64,000 bases of DNA from Methanoculleus sp. (lineage in GTDB: Archaea > Halobacteriota > Methanomicrobia > Methanomicrobiales > Methanoculleaceae), in contig JAHDQM010000021.1 in assembly GCA_018433835.1 (NCBI GenBank), forward strand, positions 29,769 to 93,768, read 5' to 3'. The notes beneath the pieces are model-generated. The model had not been told where the DNA came from. It searched no databases and worked only from the letters and a program-made list of their open reading frames with translations. The number at the start of each line of letters is the position of its first letter. Position 1 is the first letter of the stretch. Both the position numbers and the translations under genes were made by a program. This document shows, one piece after another, positions 1 through 12,421 of the stretch.

Positions 1-3701
<3,701 letters not shown>

Positions 3702-3712
3702 GAGAATCATCT

Positions 3713-4000
3713 ATGGACTTTAATGCTTCACTACGTAAAGCCGTGAAGACTGGTACAGTGCTCCTGGGCAGAAACAAGACCCAGGAATGCATCGAAGAGG
3801 GCAAGGCAAAACTTGTTGTGGTGGCCGAGAACAGCCCGGAATCTGTCAAGAATCTCGTGAAAGAGACCGATATCCCTGTCTACGTCTACGAAGGCTCGAG
3901 TGTTCAGCTCGGAAAAGCCTGCGGCATGCCGTACGTCGTCAGTGCGCTTGCCGTAGTCGAGCCAGGTGAATCCGATATCCTGAATGCTGCGAGAGTGTAG
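3713..4000 (+). CDS. rpl30e: Ribosomal protein L30e
   Basis: This 95-residue protein is the archaeal/eukaryotic large-subunit protein L30e, a small alpha-beta-alpha RNA-binding protein of the L7Ae/L30e fold. The pattern GTVLLGRNKTQECIEEGKAK followed by VVVAENSPE and a VQLGKACG segment is typical. It lies between rpoA2 and nusA with short spacers (11 and 3 bases), the conserved archaeal order, so it is almost certainly co-transcribed with the polymerase genes. The spacer before the start contains a GGAG-like ribosome binding site. Confidence 0.95.
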   Translation: MDFNASLRKAVKTGTVLLGRNKTQECIEEGKAKLVVVAENSPESVKNLVKETDIPVYVYEGSSVQLGKACGMPYVVSALAVVEPGESDILNAARV

Positions 4001-4003
4001 ACA

Positions 4004-4453
4004 ATGCCACAGGTCACGCTGACTGAGGAGTGCATGCGCCTCATCTCCCAGTTCGAGAGTCTTACCGGCGCAGGCAGCCGCGATTGTATCGTCGATAACC
4101 GCAACGAGCGGATCATCTTCGTGATCAATCCCGGTGACATGGGACTCGCCATCGGCAAGAGCGGGTCGAGTATCAAGAAGGCATCTGACGTGATGGGCAA
4201 ACGGATCGAGGTCGTGGAATACTCCGCAGACCCGAGCCAGTTCCTCCGGAACTGCTTCCTTCCTGCCCAGGTCACAGATATCGACTTCGACACAAACGAG
4301 GAGGATCAGCAGGTTGCCCTTATCGAGGTTCGCGACGAGGACCGGGGCCTTGCTATCGGCAAAGCGGGGAAGAATATCTTCAAGGCAAAGGTCCTTGCTC
4401 AGCGGCAGCACGACATCGCCGATGTCCAGCTGATGCAGAACGAGACTGCCTGA
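4004..4453 (+). CDS. nusA: NusA-like transcription factor (two KH domains)
   Basis: This 149-residue archaeal NusA lacks the S1 and N-terminal domains of bacterial NusA and consists of two KH RNA-binding domains. The GXXG-type loops are visible as GLAIGKSGSSIKKA (about residues 46-59) and GLAIGKAGKNIFKA (about residues 113-126). It is the last gene of the polymerase cluster here. In many archaea rps12, rps7 and the elongation factor genes follow; here a T-rich tract and then an unrelated secreted protein gene come next. Function in elongation or termination is inferred from the family. Confidence 0.93.
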   Translation: MPQVTLTEECMRLISQFESLTGAGSRDCIVDNRNERIIFVINPGDMGLAIGKSGSSIKKASDVMGKRIEVVEYSADPSQFLRNCFLPAQVTDIDFDTNEEDQQVALIEVRDEDRGLAIGKAGKNIFKAKVLAQRQHDIADVQLMQNETA

Positions 4454-4461
4454 ACGCTCCC

Positions 4462-4472
4462 TCTTCTTTTTT
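4462..4472 (+). terminator. T-rich terminator after nusA
   Basis: A run of pyrimidines ending in six T residues lies about 10 bases after the nusA stop. Archaeal termination generally needs only a U-rich tract, so this is a plausible end for the rpoA1-nusA transcript. Confidence 0.5.
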
Positions 4473-4578
4473 GCACCCTTCCCGGTGAGGGACCGCTCCG
4501 GGCGATACACCGATCTCCGGAAAAGTTCTCCCGTGGCTGATCCGCGCGGGAGGTTTCGAGCGGGCTCCTATGCAGAAA

Positions 4579-4590
4579 TTATTTATATCG
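4579..4590 (+). promoter_or_regulatory. TATA-like promoter element
   Basis: An AT-rich block containing TTTATAT stands out in GC-rich surroundings about 105 bases before the secreted-protein gene at 4693. Transcription would begin near 4612, leaving a leader of about 80 bases. No experimental support. Confidence 0.4.
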
Positions 4591-4692
4591 GTGTGCGCTT
4601 CATGAGACTTCCATGAACGGAGGGTCCGCCCGGGTAGTGAAGCCTGCGCCATTTGCAGCAGAACCGGTGAACAGGGTTCATGGAGTTCCTGG

Positions 4693-6195
4693 ATGCCGGG
4701 GGTGGCGCCGTTGAGGCGTCTGCTTCTCGCATCCGTGGTCCTGGTGATCTGTATCGGTATGATCGCCTCCCTCGCGCCCGCTCTCCCGGACCCCGGGGAG
4801 AACGGCACCGGAAATTCATCGGACGAAGGGATCGGCGACGAGAAATCCGTCGTTGCGAAGGTGCCGCCCATATCTGAAGAGACCCCGACACCTGAAGAAA
4901 CGGACGAAAAGGCCGTAGAGGAGAGGGAGCCTCCCTCCCCGATAACCGGGGAGGCCACCTCGACGGAGATTACATCTCCACCCGAAGAGGTGCCGGAGAC
5001 AACGGAACCGACTGCGGCGCTCACGTCTTCCCAGACCGCAACCACCCTGTCGGAGTCTACCGGAGCGACGATCACGAACACCGGCGATACCGCAGATGCG
5101 GAGACGGGGGAGGCGCTGACGGCAACGTCGTCTGGGAATGCAACAAACACTACTGAACCCGCCGCGACGGAGACCGCATACGTCGATGACTCCGACGACG
5201 AGGAGAATACGAACCCGGTCCCGACCCTGGAACGGTATGCCCCCCCGCGGCCGAGCGCAACTATGGCTAAAGCACACTATTCCCACGACCGGCCGCTGGT
5301 CCAGAGCGGCCACCCGCTCGCCAACCCTTCATCATCGTACGCCCCTGAGGAAAACGGGGCCGCCCAGGCGACCGGGGGCGTCGTGCCGCGCGACGGCCTG
5401 CTTGTCAGGGGCGTCGGGGTGATCCTCGACCGGACCCCGGAAGACGTCGCCCTCACCCGGAGCGGGGTGGAGATCGCGAACCTCGACTGGCTCCTCGACC
5501 CGGCCATGCGTCTCGGCGGCCGGCACCCGCGGGCGGTCTTCGAGGGGGAGACGTTCACCGTCACCGTGACGGTCGAGGCGAGGAACCTGACGGTCACGGG
5601 GGATAACCCGGCCTACGTCGTCCTGGTGCCGCCGCCGGGCGAGACCGGGGTCTACGAGATCACGCGGACCCGCGAGCCCCGGGGTCTCGGGGACGGGGAA
5701 CGCGGCGTCTGGGAGTTCTCGGTCGTCACCCGCACCGGGAGGCTGACGCTCGCAAACCTCACCCTCCCCGAGGAGCGGCTGATCACCAACCTGACGTCGA
5801 ACCCGGACGTCTTCGCCTTCCGGGCGTATGCCCTTGCCGGCAACCAGGAAGTCCCCTCGACGGGCGTCTCCGACCCGGTGCTCGCCATCCGGACCGACGG
5901 GGACGCGGGCATGGCGGAGGCGTCTTCCCTCCCCGAACTTTACGCGCTTGCAGGTATCCCGGACTCGACGCTTCGACCGTCGGAGACGATGGCCGGGGCG
6001 TGGGCGCGGGGCATCGGCCACGACACGATCGTTGCCGGGGCTATCGGGCACCTTGAAACCTTAAGTGCTCTGGGCGAGGAGGAGTTAGCGGCCGTTTATG
6101 GCTGGGAAGGAGGGGCCGAGGAAGGAGAGCCGTCCGCGTCCTCGTCGCTGTTCGACCGGATCATGGAGTTCTTCCTGGGAACGACTTCCCCGTAG
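4693..6195 (+). CDS. Secreted hypothetical protein with long Thr/Glu/Pro linker
   Basis: I do not recognise the family. The 500-residue product begins with a positively charged stretch and a hydrophobic segment (residues about 8-28), as in a signal peptide or membrane anchor. Residues about 30-190 are low-complexity, rich in Thr, Glu, Pro and Ser, with several N-x-S/T sequons, as in a glycosylated surface stalk. A folded beta-rich domain of about 230 residues follows, then an acidic tail ending in a short hydrophobic helix. A GGAG lies 7 bases before the ATG and there is no upstream in-frame ATG or GTG before a stop. The 3' end runs into a hairpin repeat and overlaps the convergent DUF1786 gene by 100 bases. 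Likely displayed outside the cell. Confidence 0.7.
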   Translation: MPGVAPLRRLLLASVVLVICIGMIASLAPALPDPGENGTGNSSDEGIGDEKSVVAKVPPISEETPTPEETDEKAVEEREPPSPITGEATSTEITSPPEEVPETTEPTAALTSSQTATTLSESTGATITNTGDTADAETGEALTATSSGNATNTTEPAATETAYVDDSDDEENTNPVPTLERYAPPRPSATMAKAHYSHDRPLVQSGHPLANPSSSYAPEENGAAQATGGVVPRDGLLVRGVGVILDRTPEDVALTRSGVEIANLDWLLDPAMRLGGRHPRAVFEGETFTVTVTVEARNLTVTGDNPAYVVLVPPPGETGVYEITRTREPRGLGDGERGVWEFSVVTRTGRLTLANLTLPEERLITNLTSNPDVFAFRAYALAGNQEVPSTGVSDPVLAIRTDGDAGMAEASSLPELYALAGIPDSTLRPSETMAGAWARGIGHDTIVAGAIGHLETLSALGEEELAAVYGWEGGAEEGEPSASSSLFDRIMEFFLGTTSP

Positions 6196-7271
6196 GGGAA
6201 GGAGTTCGAGAAAACGCTTCGCGTTTTCTCAAGCTCCGGCCCTTCGGCCCGTCGCTTCTGCCAGAGATACGCGAGCCCGAAGCACCCCGAGAGCATCATG
6301 TCCCCGAAGGGTGCCGCCTGATATGCCTCCGGTAGCAGCCGGAGCCGGTTCGGGCCCGTGACGACCACGGTGGCGGTGGCGAGGGGTTTTCTGACCGCTG
6401 CCCCGTGGCCACCGTCGTCGAAGACCTCCTCCGAGGTCAGCGTGCCGTCGGCGAGCCGCCGGATGTAGCGCTGCAGTTTCGCGGGGTCGAGTGCGCCGGT
6501 ATGGTGCTCGAAGAGCCCGTGGATCTCGCGCCCTTTCAGGGTGAAGCAGAGGGTGTGCCCGTTCCCGGCGTTGACGAGGGTCACCCCCGTCCGGGCCAGG
6601 CGCCGGACCATCGAATCGCAGAGCGCCCCGATGAGGGCGACCGGTCCGGTGTCGGTGACGAGCGCCCCCGGTGCCTGGCGCCGAACGGCCTGCATCCGGG
6701 TCATATCGGCGAGCGGGGGGTCGCCAGCGAGCGAAAGGAGATCCCAGTCGCCGGCGTCCAGCTGCTGGCGCATCAGTTCGAACCGGTGGATACGGTTGCT
6801 GCGGTGCGGGGAGTAGCCGTGGTCCTGGACCGCAATCGCCACGTTTTCCGGGTATTCCACGCCGAAGAGGGAGAGAGTTTTTCTGAGTTCCGGCTCCATG
6901 TAGTCGGTGGTACGGATGGTCACCGCGTCCCCCGGCGGGGCTGCCCGGATCTCGACGCCAGACGCCCGTACCCTTTCCGGGTCGTCGTGGATGGTTCCGG
7001 CGGCCTCCTGCGAGGCGTAGACGGGGAGGCCGCACGAGAGGTGCTCCCGTACGGCGCCGGTATTCGCGCCGCCGCCCATCAGGAACCCGTCCAGGAAGAC
7101 CGGCCGCCCGGCCCTGGTTGCCTGCCGGATCTTCTCCGCCGTCACCACGGTCGGGGAGGGGAGGACCAGTTTGATGCTGTTCTCGATTGGCCGGCCGGGC
7201 TCGTAGACCAGGATGTCCTGGGTGCCCCTGCCGACATCGATGGCGAGGAGCGGTGTCTTCAGTTCGATCAT
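6096..7271 (-). CDS. DUF1786 family protein
   Basis: This 391-residue protein matches the DUF1786 family of methanogens and other archaea, sometimes annotated without proof as a pyruvate formate-lyase activating enzyme. The N-terminal LLAIDVGRGTQDILVYE resembles the phosphate-binding strand-loop of the ASKHA (actin/sugar kinase) superfamily, and further glycine-rich loops occur at FLMGGGANTG and LVNAGNGHT, so an ATP-binding fold is a fair inference. No CxxxCxxC radical SAM motif is present, which argues against the activating-enzyme name. The last roughly 40 residues, after LAYLWQKRR, are encoded by a palindromic hairpin repeat (6177-6256) and beyond, so the natural C-terminus is probably around residue 350. 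Confidence 0.8.
   Translation of the reverse strand: MIELKTPLLAIDVGRGTQDILVYEPGRPIENSIKLVLPSPTVVTAEKIRQATRAGRPVFLDGFLMGGGANTGAVREHLSCGLPVYASQEAAGTIHDDPERVRASGVEIRAAPPGDAVTIRTTDYMEPELRKTLSLFGVEYPENVAIAVQDHGYSPHRSNRIHRFELMRQQLDAGDWDLLSLAGDPPLADMTRMQAVRRQAPGALVTDTGPVALIGALCDSMVRRLARTGVTLVNAGNGHTLCFTLKGREIHGLFEHHTGALDPAKLQRYIRRLADGTLTSEEVFDDGGHGAAVRKPLATATVVVTGPNRLRLLPEAYQAAPFGDMMLSGCFGLAYLWQKRRAEGPELEKTRSVFSNSFPYGEVVPRKNSMIRSNSDEDADGSPSSAPPSQP
6177..6256 (-). repeat. Modular palindromic repeat copy at end of DUF1786 gene
   Basis: Read on the minus strand, this stretch has the pattern GCGAC, a GGGCC-gaa-GGGCC-type hairpin, GGAGCTTGAG, a second hairpin AAAACGC-gaa-GCGTTTT, then CTCGAACTCC and a third hairpin CTTCCCC-tac-GGGGAAG. 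The same order of modules (GCGAC, hairpin, GGAGC.TGAG, hairpin) recurs at 19043, 29971, 59304, 59363 and 63850. It is translated in frame as the C-terminal tail of the DUF1786 protein. Confidence 0.75.
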
Positions 7272-7360
7272 ATGTGGGCCCCATATACCGCCGTAACCCC
7301 ATCATGGCAGGCGGCTCCTATCTGAGTCTCCCCGCAAAACCAAAAAAGGTGTGATCGCGG

Positions 7361-10300
7361 TCAGGCGTCCGCCCGGTCCGCCGCCGGAGATGCCCCGGCC
7401 GTCGTTGCCTTATCCGGATGGGCCGGCTTGAGCTCCCGGTACTCCTTGAGGGAGACCGTCAGGTCCCGGGTGAAGGCGAAGTAACCGATCTGGGTCGTCC
7501 GGCAGAGGTTCATCGCCATCTCCATCAGCCCCCGGGGATCGGGGCGCGCTTCCCCGAGCCATACGTGGAAGATGTTCCCGCCGTCCACGATGGGGAAGAA
7601 GATATGCTCGATCTCGATCCGTTTCGTGAGCGGAACCGGGGCTCCCGGGGCGACATGGGTTCCGTTGGTGTAGTAGATGGGGAGGTCGAGCGTCGTGCCG
7701 AGCATACCGAGCGCCGCATCAGCGTCGCCCTTGATGACCTTGAGCGCGTGGTCCCGGAACCGCTCGTCGAGGAGGTCCGCGACCGCGAACCGCTGGCCGG
7801 TCGTCTCCGCCGGGGTGCGGGCGAGGGCGATCGTCATGTTGTGCTTCTTCGAGAGTTCGCGGGCGTACATCTCGAGTTCTGTCATGGCCCGGACGGCGAG
7901 ACGGAACGCCTCCTTCGACTCGTGGAGCTGGTGGCCGGTGAAGTGCTGCACCATCTCGTTGACCCCGACCACGCCGATGGTGTAGACGAGCCCCTCGAGG
8001 TCCACGGCAACCGCACCGCGCTCGCCGGTGTTCGGGTCCTTCGGCCGCTGCATCGCAAACGGCATCCGGCCGTTCGTCCGGATCAGGGACATCCAGCGGC
8101 GCTTGATCTGGTAGAGGTCGACGGCGATGTCCATGAACGACTTCAACTCGGCAAAGAGCCGTTCCTGGTCGCCTTCAGCCTTGTACGCCGCCCGTGGGCA
8201 GTTGATGGACATCACCTGCCAGGACCCCATCGAGAAGTGCTTTCCCTCACGGAAGTAGAGTTTGTCCTCGAACTCGTCGTCCTCGTCGGCGAGGGACGAG
8301 AACTGGTAGGCGCAGCAGTTCCCGGTCACAATGCCGAGCGCGTTTGCGAAGGTGTGGGTGCCGGCGACATCGACGAGGTCGTAGACGTAGTCATCATAAG
8401 GCAGCCTCTCGATAGACCTGATGCGGACCGGGTGAAGGTCACCGTTGATGAGCCGCTCAACGTCTCCAGTCTGTGCTTCCGGCCGTATAAGGGAGACCTG
8501 CGCGCTGTGGTGGCCTGATGAGGCATACTGGCTGGCATAGACGAGCCCGGTGTACTGGAGCCCGCTTGCCTCTATCGGGAGGCGGGTGAAGATCCCTCCT
8601 GTCTGCCTCGAAGATCCGGTGACCGCCGTCGCGCCGTATCCTGTCTTCTGAGAGAACCGCTGGATCTGATCCTGGGCCGTGATCGTACAGGTATAGGCCG
8701 TGAGAGCGTACGGCTTGCCGGTCTGGGGGTGTGCGACGGTTGTTTCCTGTTCCATGTAGTTCATCTGGACCCCGATGCGCTGTGCGAGCCAGACCAGTTT
8801 CTGAATTGCGTTCCGCGACACCAGTTTTATCCGGATGCCCCTTGCACGGTGGATGTATGACCCCTGTTGCCCCGCCTGGATGCTGATGTTGCCGTCACCA
8901 CGGAACGCGGCATCGAGGTACGTGCCTACCAGATCCCTGTCGACGTCAAAGAGCAGATCCGGTACGTTCTTCTCGGCAGCGCATTTTCCACAGCCGATAG
9001 CGTCGAGGAGAAGGTAGAGAAGTTTGCTGTTGACGGTGACGTTGGTGGCCGTGGCCTCCTCGGAGATCAGCGGCTCGCATCCGAGGAAACTCTTGATGCA
9101 TGCTGCGGCCTCCTGGATGAGATCCTTTTCGTGATGTCCAAACGAGAGCCGGACCGTATAGCGTCGTCCACTGGTGTCACTGCATCCCTCTGCGAGATAA
9201 TATCCGAGGAACCTGATGAACTCCTCCGTCATGGGGAGAACCTGAGGCAGGCCACGGTGCTTTGCGTTCCGTATATTCACTTCCCCATTCTGGAGCACGA
9301 TCTCATCGGCATGGCCGGCGGCGCAAAGCGTTTCTGCGACGCTGAGTTCCCTGACCGGTTGGATACCGAACTCAGCGGTTTTAACTACAGGGAGATAGTC
9401 GCCGTTACGAAGCGTCTGTGCCGACGTCTTTATGAACTTCCCCTGATCCAGGGTGAAGACGGGGTGATCCGGCGTGATGGTGATCCGGCGGCCCGATTCA
9501 AGGGTGATCCGGAGCATCTCTCCCGAATACTCTCGCCGCATGACCCCGCGGAAGGGGCGCAGGGATGCTGTCATGCCGGCGAGATCGACACCGGGGGTCT
9601 TTGCAGCAAGGCGGGCAAACTCCGTGCCGTACGGATCAGTTTGCCTGTCCTCTGCGGCTGTCTCTTCGAAGAGGTCTTTTATCGGCCGGATCCGGGTTCT
9701 GCCGTCCGTGTCCACTATGGGAATGAGTTCATCCCCTGCCAGGCACTGGTAGCATGAGATCCCCTCACCGGCGCCCCGGTAGGCGGGGATCTGGTTGTCG
9801 TAGTAGGGGGTGCCGTACTTGGACGCGAGTTCAAACGTCATCAGGTAGAGGTCCTGGTAGGTCGGGAGATCCGGGTGCTCGCCATTGAACTCCTCGTTCT
9901 CGATGAGGAAGTCGGGCTCGATGCTGATCTCGGGTTTCGGGAAGGAGAAGGGCTTGCCCCAGTAGTCGCCCTCGAGCATCACCTCCATCAGCGCCTTGAA
10001 GAGGAGCCGGACCTCCCGTTCGAACTCGCCATAGGTCCGGAGCGGCGCCTGGTTCCCGTCCCAGACCTTGCCGCGGTAGACGCAGGGCTTGTCCTTCCAG
10101 AGGGTGGGGACGCCCGGGGAGAGCTGGACCGACGAGAAGACCACCTGGCCGCCCCGGGCGACCATCATCTGGGTCATCTCGTAGACGAACATCTGCATCA
10201 GCTGCTTGATCTCCTCGTAGTCCATCCCCTCGAAGAAGGGCGCCATGAACGTGAGGAAGTTGTAGTAGCCCTGGCCGCCGGCGAAGTTCGTCTGGGCGGA

Positions 10301-12421
10301 GCCGAGCGCCTTGACCGCGTGGAGGACCGCCACCTCGGCCCGTTTCGCGGGGCCGGCGACCGATGCCTTCGTCCCGTTGCCATCAGGCATCAGGCCGTAG
10401 TAAAAGAAGTAGCGCAGGTCCCAATCCTGGCAGTTGTGGATTAAGAGGCCGTCGGATGCGAAGAACGTGTGGCTCTCCTCAGCCCCGTCGCCGTCGATGA
10501 AGAGATCGTAGACGTACGCACCGGTGGGGTCCGCCGGAGCGATCTCGACGACGGTCTCCTCCCGCTCGGCAGTCCGCCCTCCCTTCACTGCGGAGAGGAA
10601 CCCGTCGATGTGGTCCTGCCGCGAGTCAAGGAACGTGGCGTACCGGGCGAACGCCTCGACGTTCTTGCGCCCGTTGATCTGGAGGCGGTAGAGCGTCCCC
10701 CTGTCCTCGTTATCGGCGTAGAGTTCGACGATGTGGGGTTTCATCCCGAGTGCGGTGAGGAGGAGCGAGAGTTCCTGTCGGAGGGTCGGCGATGCGGTGG
10801 TGTAGTTGACGATACAGTCCGACTTTTCAGGACGGTAGTATGCCGAGCCGTCGCCGGTGAAGAGGGCGGAGAGGAACTCGTGGAGGAGCACGTCGTTTAA
10901 GTGGTAGACGATCCAGGGAAGGCGTTTTCCGACTGCCCTCTCCGGGATGCCGAATACGTAGCGGAAGAGCAGGTAAGCTGCTTTTCCGCCGAAGTAGACC
11001 TGCAGGGCCCGGTTGCGCTCCGCCTCGACCCCGTAGATGGTCGTGGTGTCGGGGGTGCCGCCGGTGATCGTTGCATAGGTGTTCAGGACAGCGCATGCCG
11101 CGGCCTGGATCGCAGGCGCCTGATGGTTCTCGGTTATCGCGAGGTTGTACTGTCCGACCTCCGGGGCGACGTTGTAGTTGCCTTCCGAGACGAAGAACCC
11201 CAGGAGACGGATGAGTTCAGGCGTAAGCGCGAGAAGGGCGGGCAGCTCGTGCTCGCTCCCGGTGACTCCGATTGTGACCCCGGCATAGTCCTCGACGCCG
11301 TAACGGCTGCAGAACGTGCTGAAGAGTGCGACGGGCATGATTCCGCGTGTGTACCACTGTTTCCGGTGCTCGACGCCGAGCACCCGCGAGATAGCGGCGT
11401 AGGAGGCTGCCTGCCCGCTCCGGATCGTATCGGCAAAGATCTCCTGAGCGCCGCGGACGTAGACGTTCTCGAGGAGGTGGGCCGGCACCGACACGGGCAG
11501 TTCCCTCACGAGATCGATCGCCTCGATCGTCTCCCCGCGGAGGGCGTCGGTCGCGGAGATCCTGTAGAGTGTGTCCCCGGTGCGTACTTCGTCGGCACGG
11601 CGGACGGTCATCCCTTCGGCGGTCTGCACCGGGATCCGGTGCTCGCCGGTGACCATCAGCGACCGCCCGCCCGACGTCCGGATCCCGAGCATCTCGCCCG
11701 GGTTCACCCGGCGACGGGTCACCTTCGTAACGCGTCTCCAGCCCTTTGGGGTGAGCGCGGAGAGGTCATCCGGGCGCCATTCATCACCGTCGATCGGGAG
11801 TTCGTCGGGACGGATGCTCCGGGTGCGGCCCTCCATCCGCACGGGTATGACCGTGCTCCCGTCGATACAGAACGGGCGGGTCCCAAAGTATTCCAGGTCG
11901 TGGATGTGGAGATCGCCGCGGAGGTGGTGGTCGGCAAGGTCCGGAGGAAGCTGCAGGAGGTACTGCTCCTTGCTGATCTTGTCCGCCTTCTTCTTGTGCG
12001 AGGTCTCGGCGTTCTCCTGGAGGTTGGCGTTGTCGTGGGCTTCGAACCCTCTCCCCACGTCGATGAGGTGCGCGTCGAAGACCGGGGTTCCCACCCGGGT
12101 GCAGACGTTGCGGTAGGACGTGAGCCCGCGCTCAAGGAGCGTCATGTTGACGATCTCGCGGATCAGGGGGCCGGAGAGCGACTGGAGACCCAGCATCTGG
12201 ATCTTCTTCTCGACCCGCCGGGCGATCTCCTTTGCCGTCTCCTCGTCGGCCCCCTCGTAGCCGTAGAAGACCTCCACGAGGCGGCTCTCCTCCACGATCT
12301 GCCTGACGATCCGGTTTCGGTTCCAGTCGAGGAGGTAGCCCCGCGAAGTCCGGACTTTCGGGAAGGTGGGGACGAACTCCCCGAATAGAGTCGCCTGCGT
12401 TGACTTGCGCGTCAACCTCAT
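7361..12421 (-). CDS. nrdD: Anaerobic (class III) ribonucleoside-triphosphate reductase with two inteins
   Basis: The precursor is 1686 residues. Removing two inteins (residues 185-663 and 893-1368) leaves an enzyme of about 731 residues that would reduce ribonucleotides to deoxyribonucleotides without oxygen. Extein blocks typical of NrdD include GDLHIHDLEYFGTRPF, FAGGQGYYNFLTF and NPPAYRGAGEG-like text around the catalytic cysteines (SCYQ|CCAYQF). The start is the ATG at 12421, which overlaps the stop of the upstream glutaredoxin-like gene by ATGA; the open frame beyond it is the antisense of that gene. An oddity: the protein ends soon after IGYFAFTRDLTV, and neither the CxxC zinc ribbon nor the C-terminal glycyl-radical motif (RxxGY) expected there is present in any frame before 7330. 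No activase gene (nrdG) is adjacent. Confidence 0.92.
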   Translation of the reverse strand: MRLTRKSTQATLFGEFVPTFPKVRTSRGYLLDWNRNRIVRQIVEESRLVEVFYGYEGADEETAKEIARRVEKKIQMLGLQSLSGPLIREIVNMTLLERGLTSYRNVCTRVGTPVFDAHLIDVGRGFEAHDNANLQENAETSHKKKADKISKEQYLLQLPPDLADHHLRGDLHIHDLEYFGTRPFCIDGSTVIPVRMEGRTRSIRPDELPIDGDEWRPDDLSALTPKGWRRVTKVTRRRVNPGEMLGIRTSGGRSLMVTGEHRIPVQTAEGMTVRRADEVRTGDTLYRISATDALRGETIEAIDLVRELPVSVPAHLLENVYVRGAQEIFADTIRSGQAASYAAISRVLGVEHRKQWYTRGIMPVALFSTFCSRYGVEDYAGVTIGVTGSEHELPALLALTPELIRLLGFFVSEGNYNVAPEVGQYNLAITENHQAPAIQAAACAVLNTYATITGGTPDTTTIYGVEAERNRALQVYFGGKAAYLLFRYVFGIPERAVGKRLPWIVYHLNDVLLHEFLSALFTGDGSAYYRPEKSDCIVNYTTASPTLRQELSLLLTALGMKPHIVELYADNEDRGTLYRLQINGRKNVEAFARYATFLDSRQDHIDGFLSAVKGGRTAEREETVVEIAPADPTGAYVYDLFIDGDGAEESHTFFASDGLLIHNCQDWDLRYFFYYGLMPDGNGTKASVAGPAKRAEVAVLHAVKALGSAQTNFAGGQGYYNFLTFMAPFFEGMDYEEIKQLMQMFVYEMTQMMVARGGQVVFSSVQLSPGVPTLWKDKPCVYRGKVWDGNQAPLRTYGEFEREVRLLFKALMEVMLEGDYWGKPFSFPKPEISIEPDFLIENEEFNGEHPDLPTYQDLYLMTFELASKYGTPYYDNQIPAYRGAGEGISCYQCLAGDELIPIVDTDGRTRIRPIKDLFEETAAEDRQTDPYGTEFARLAAKTPGVDLAGMTASLRPFRGVMRREYSGEMLRITLESGRRITITPDHPVFTLDQGKFIKTSAQTLRNGDYLPVVKTAEFGIQPVRELSVAETLCAAGHADEIVLQNGEVNIRNAKHRGLPQVLPMTEEFIRFLGYYLAEGCSDTSGRRYTVRLSFGHHEKDLIQEAAACIKSFLGCEPLISEEATATNVTVNSKLLYLLLDAIGCGKCAAEKNVPDLLFDVDRDLVGTYLDAAFRGDGNISIQAGQQGSYIHRARGIRIKLVSRNAIQKLVWLAQRIGVQMNYMEQETTVAHPQTGKPYALTAYTCTITAQDQIQRFSQKTGYGATAVTGSSRQTGGIFTRLPIEASGLQYTGLVYASQYASSGHHSAQVSLIRPEAQTGDVERLINGDLHPVRIRSIERLPYDDYVYDLVDVAGTHTFANALGIVTGNCCAYQFSSLADEDDEFEDKLYFREGKHFSMGSWQVMSINCPRAAYKAEGDQERLFAELKSFMDIAVDLYQIKRRWMSLIRTNGRMPFAMQRPKDPNTGERGAVAVDLEGLVYTIGVVGVNEMVQHFTGHQLHESKEAFRLAVRAMTELEMYARELSKKHNMTIALARTPAETTGQRFAVADLLDERFRDHALKVIKGDADAALGMLGTTLDLPIYYTNGTHVAPGAPVPLTKRIEIEHIFFPIVDGGNIFHVWLGEARPDPRGLMEMAMNLCRTTQIGYFAFTRDLTVSLKEYRELKPAHPDKATTAGASPAADRADA
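8318..9745 (-). other. Intein 2 in NrdD (476 aa, LAGLIDADG type)
   Basis: It starts with Cys at residue 893 (CLAGDELIPIV) directly after extein SCYQ and ends in GIVTGN before Cys+1 of CCAYQF. Block B is ITITPDHPVF, and the endonuclease helices are FIRFLGYYLAEG and LDAAFRGDGNIS. Block F is YVYDLVDVAGTHTF. The penultimate residue is Gly rather than the usual His, a known tolerated variation. The insertion point lies within the cysteine-rich active-site loop of the reductase. Confidence 0.92.
10433..11869 (-). other. Intein 1 in NrdD (479 aa, LAGLIDADG type)
   Basis: The segment begins with Cys at residue 185 (CIDGSTVIPV, splicing block A) and ends LLIHN followed by Cys+1 (C/QDWDLR). Block B is visible as LMVTGEHRIPV. 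Two LAGLIDADG homing-endonuclease helices are seen as LIRLLGFFVSEG and FLSALFTGDGSA. Block F is YVYDLFIDGDG. The flanking extein reads TRPF-CQDW, which joins to a continuous conserved NrdD block when the intein is removed. All canonical splicing residues are present, so it should be active. Confidence 0.93.

Noticed and set aside
6096..7271. DUF1786 protein as a pyruvate formate-lyase activating enzyme
   Set aside because: No radical SAM CxxxCxxC motif exists in the sequence.
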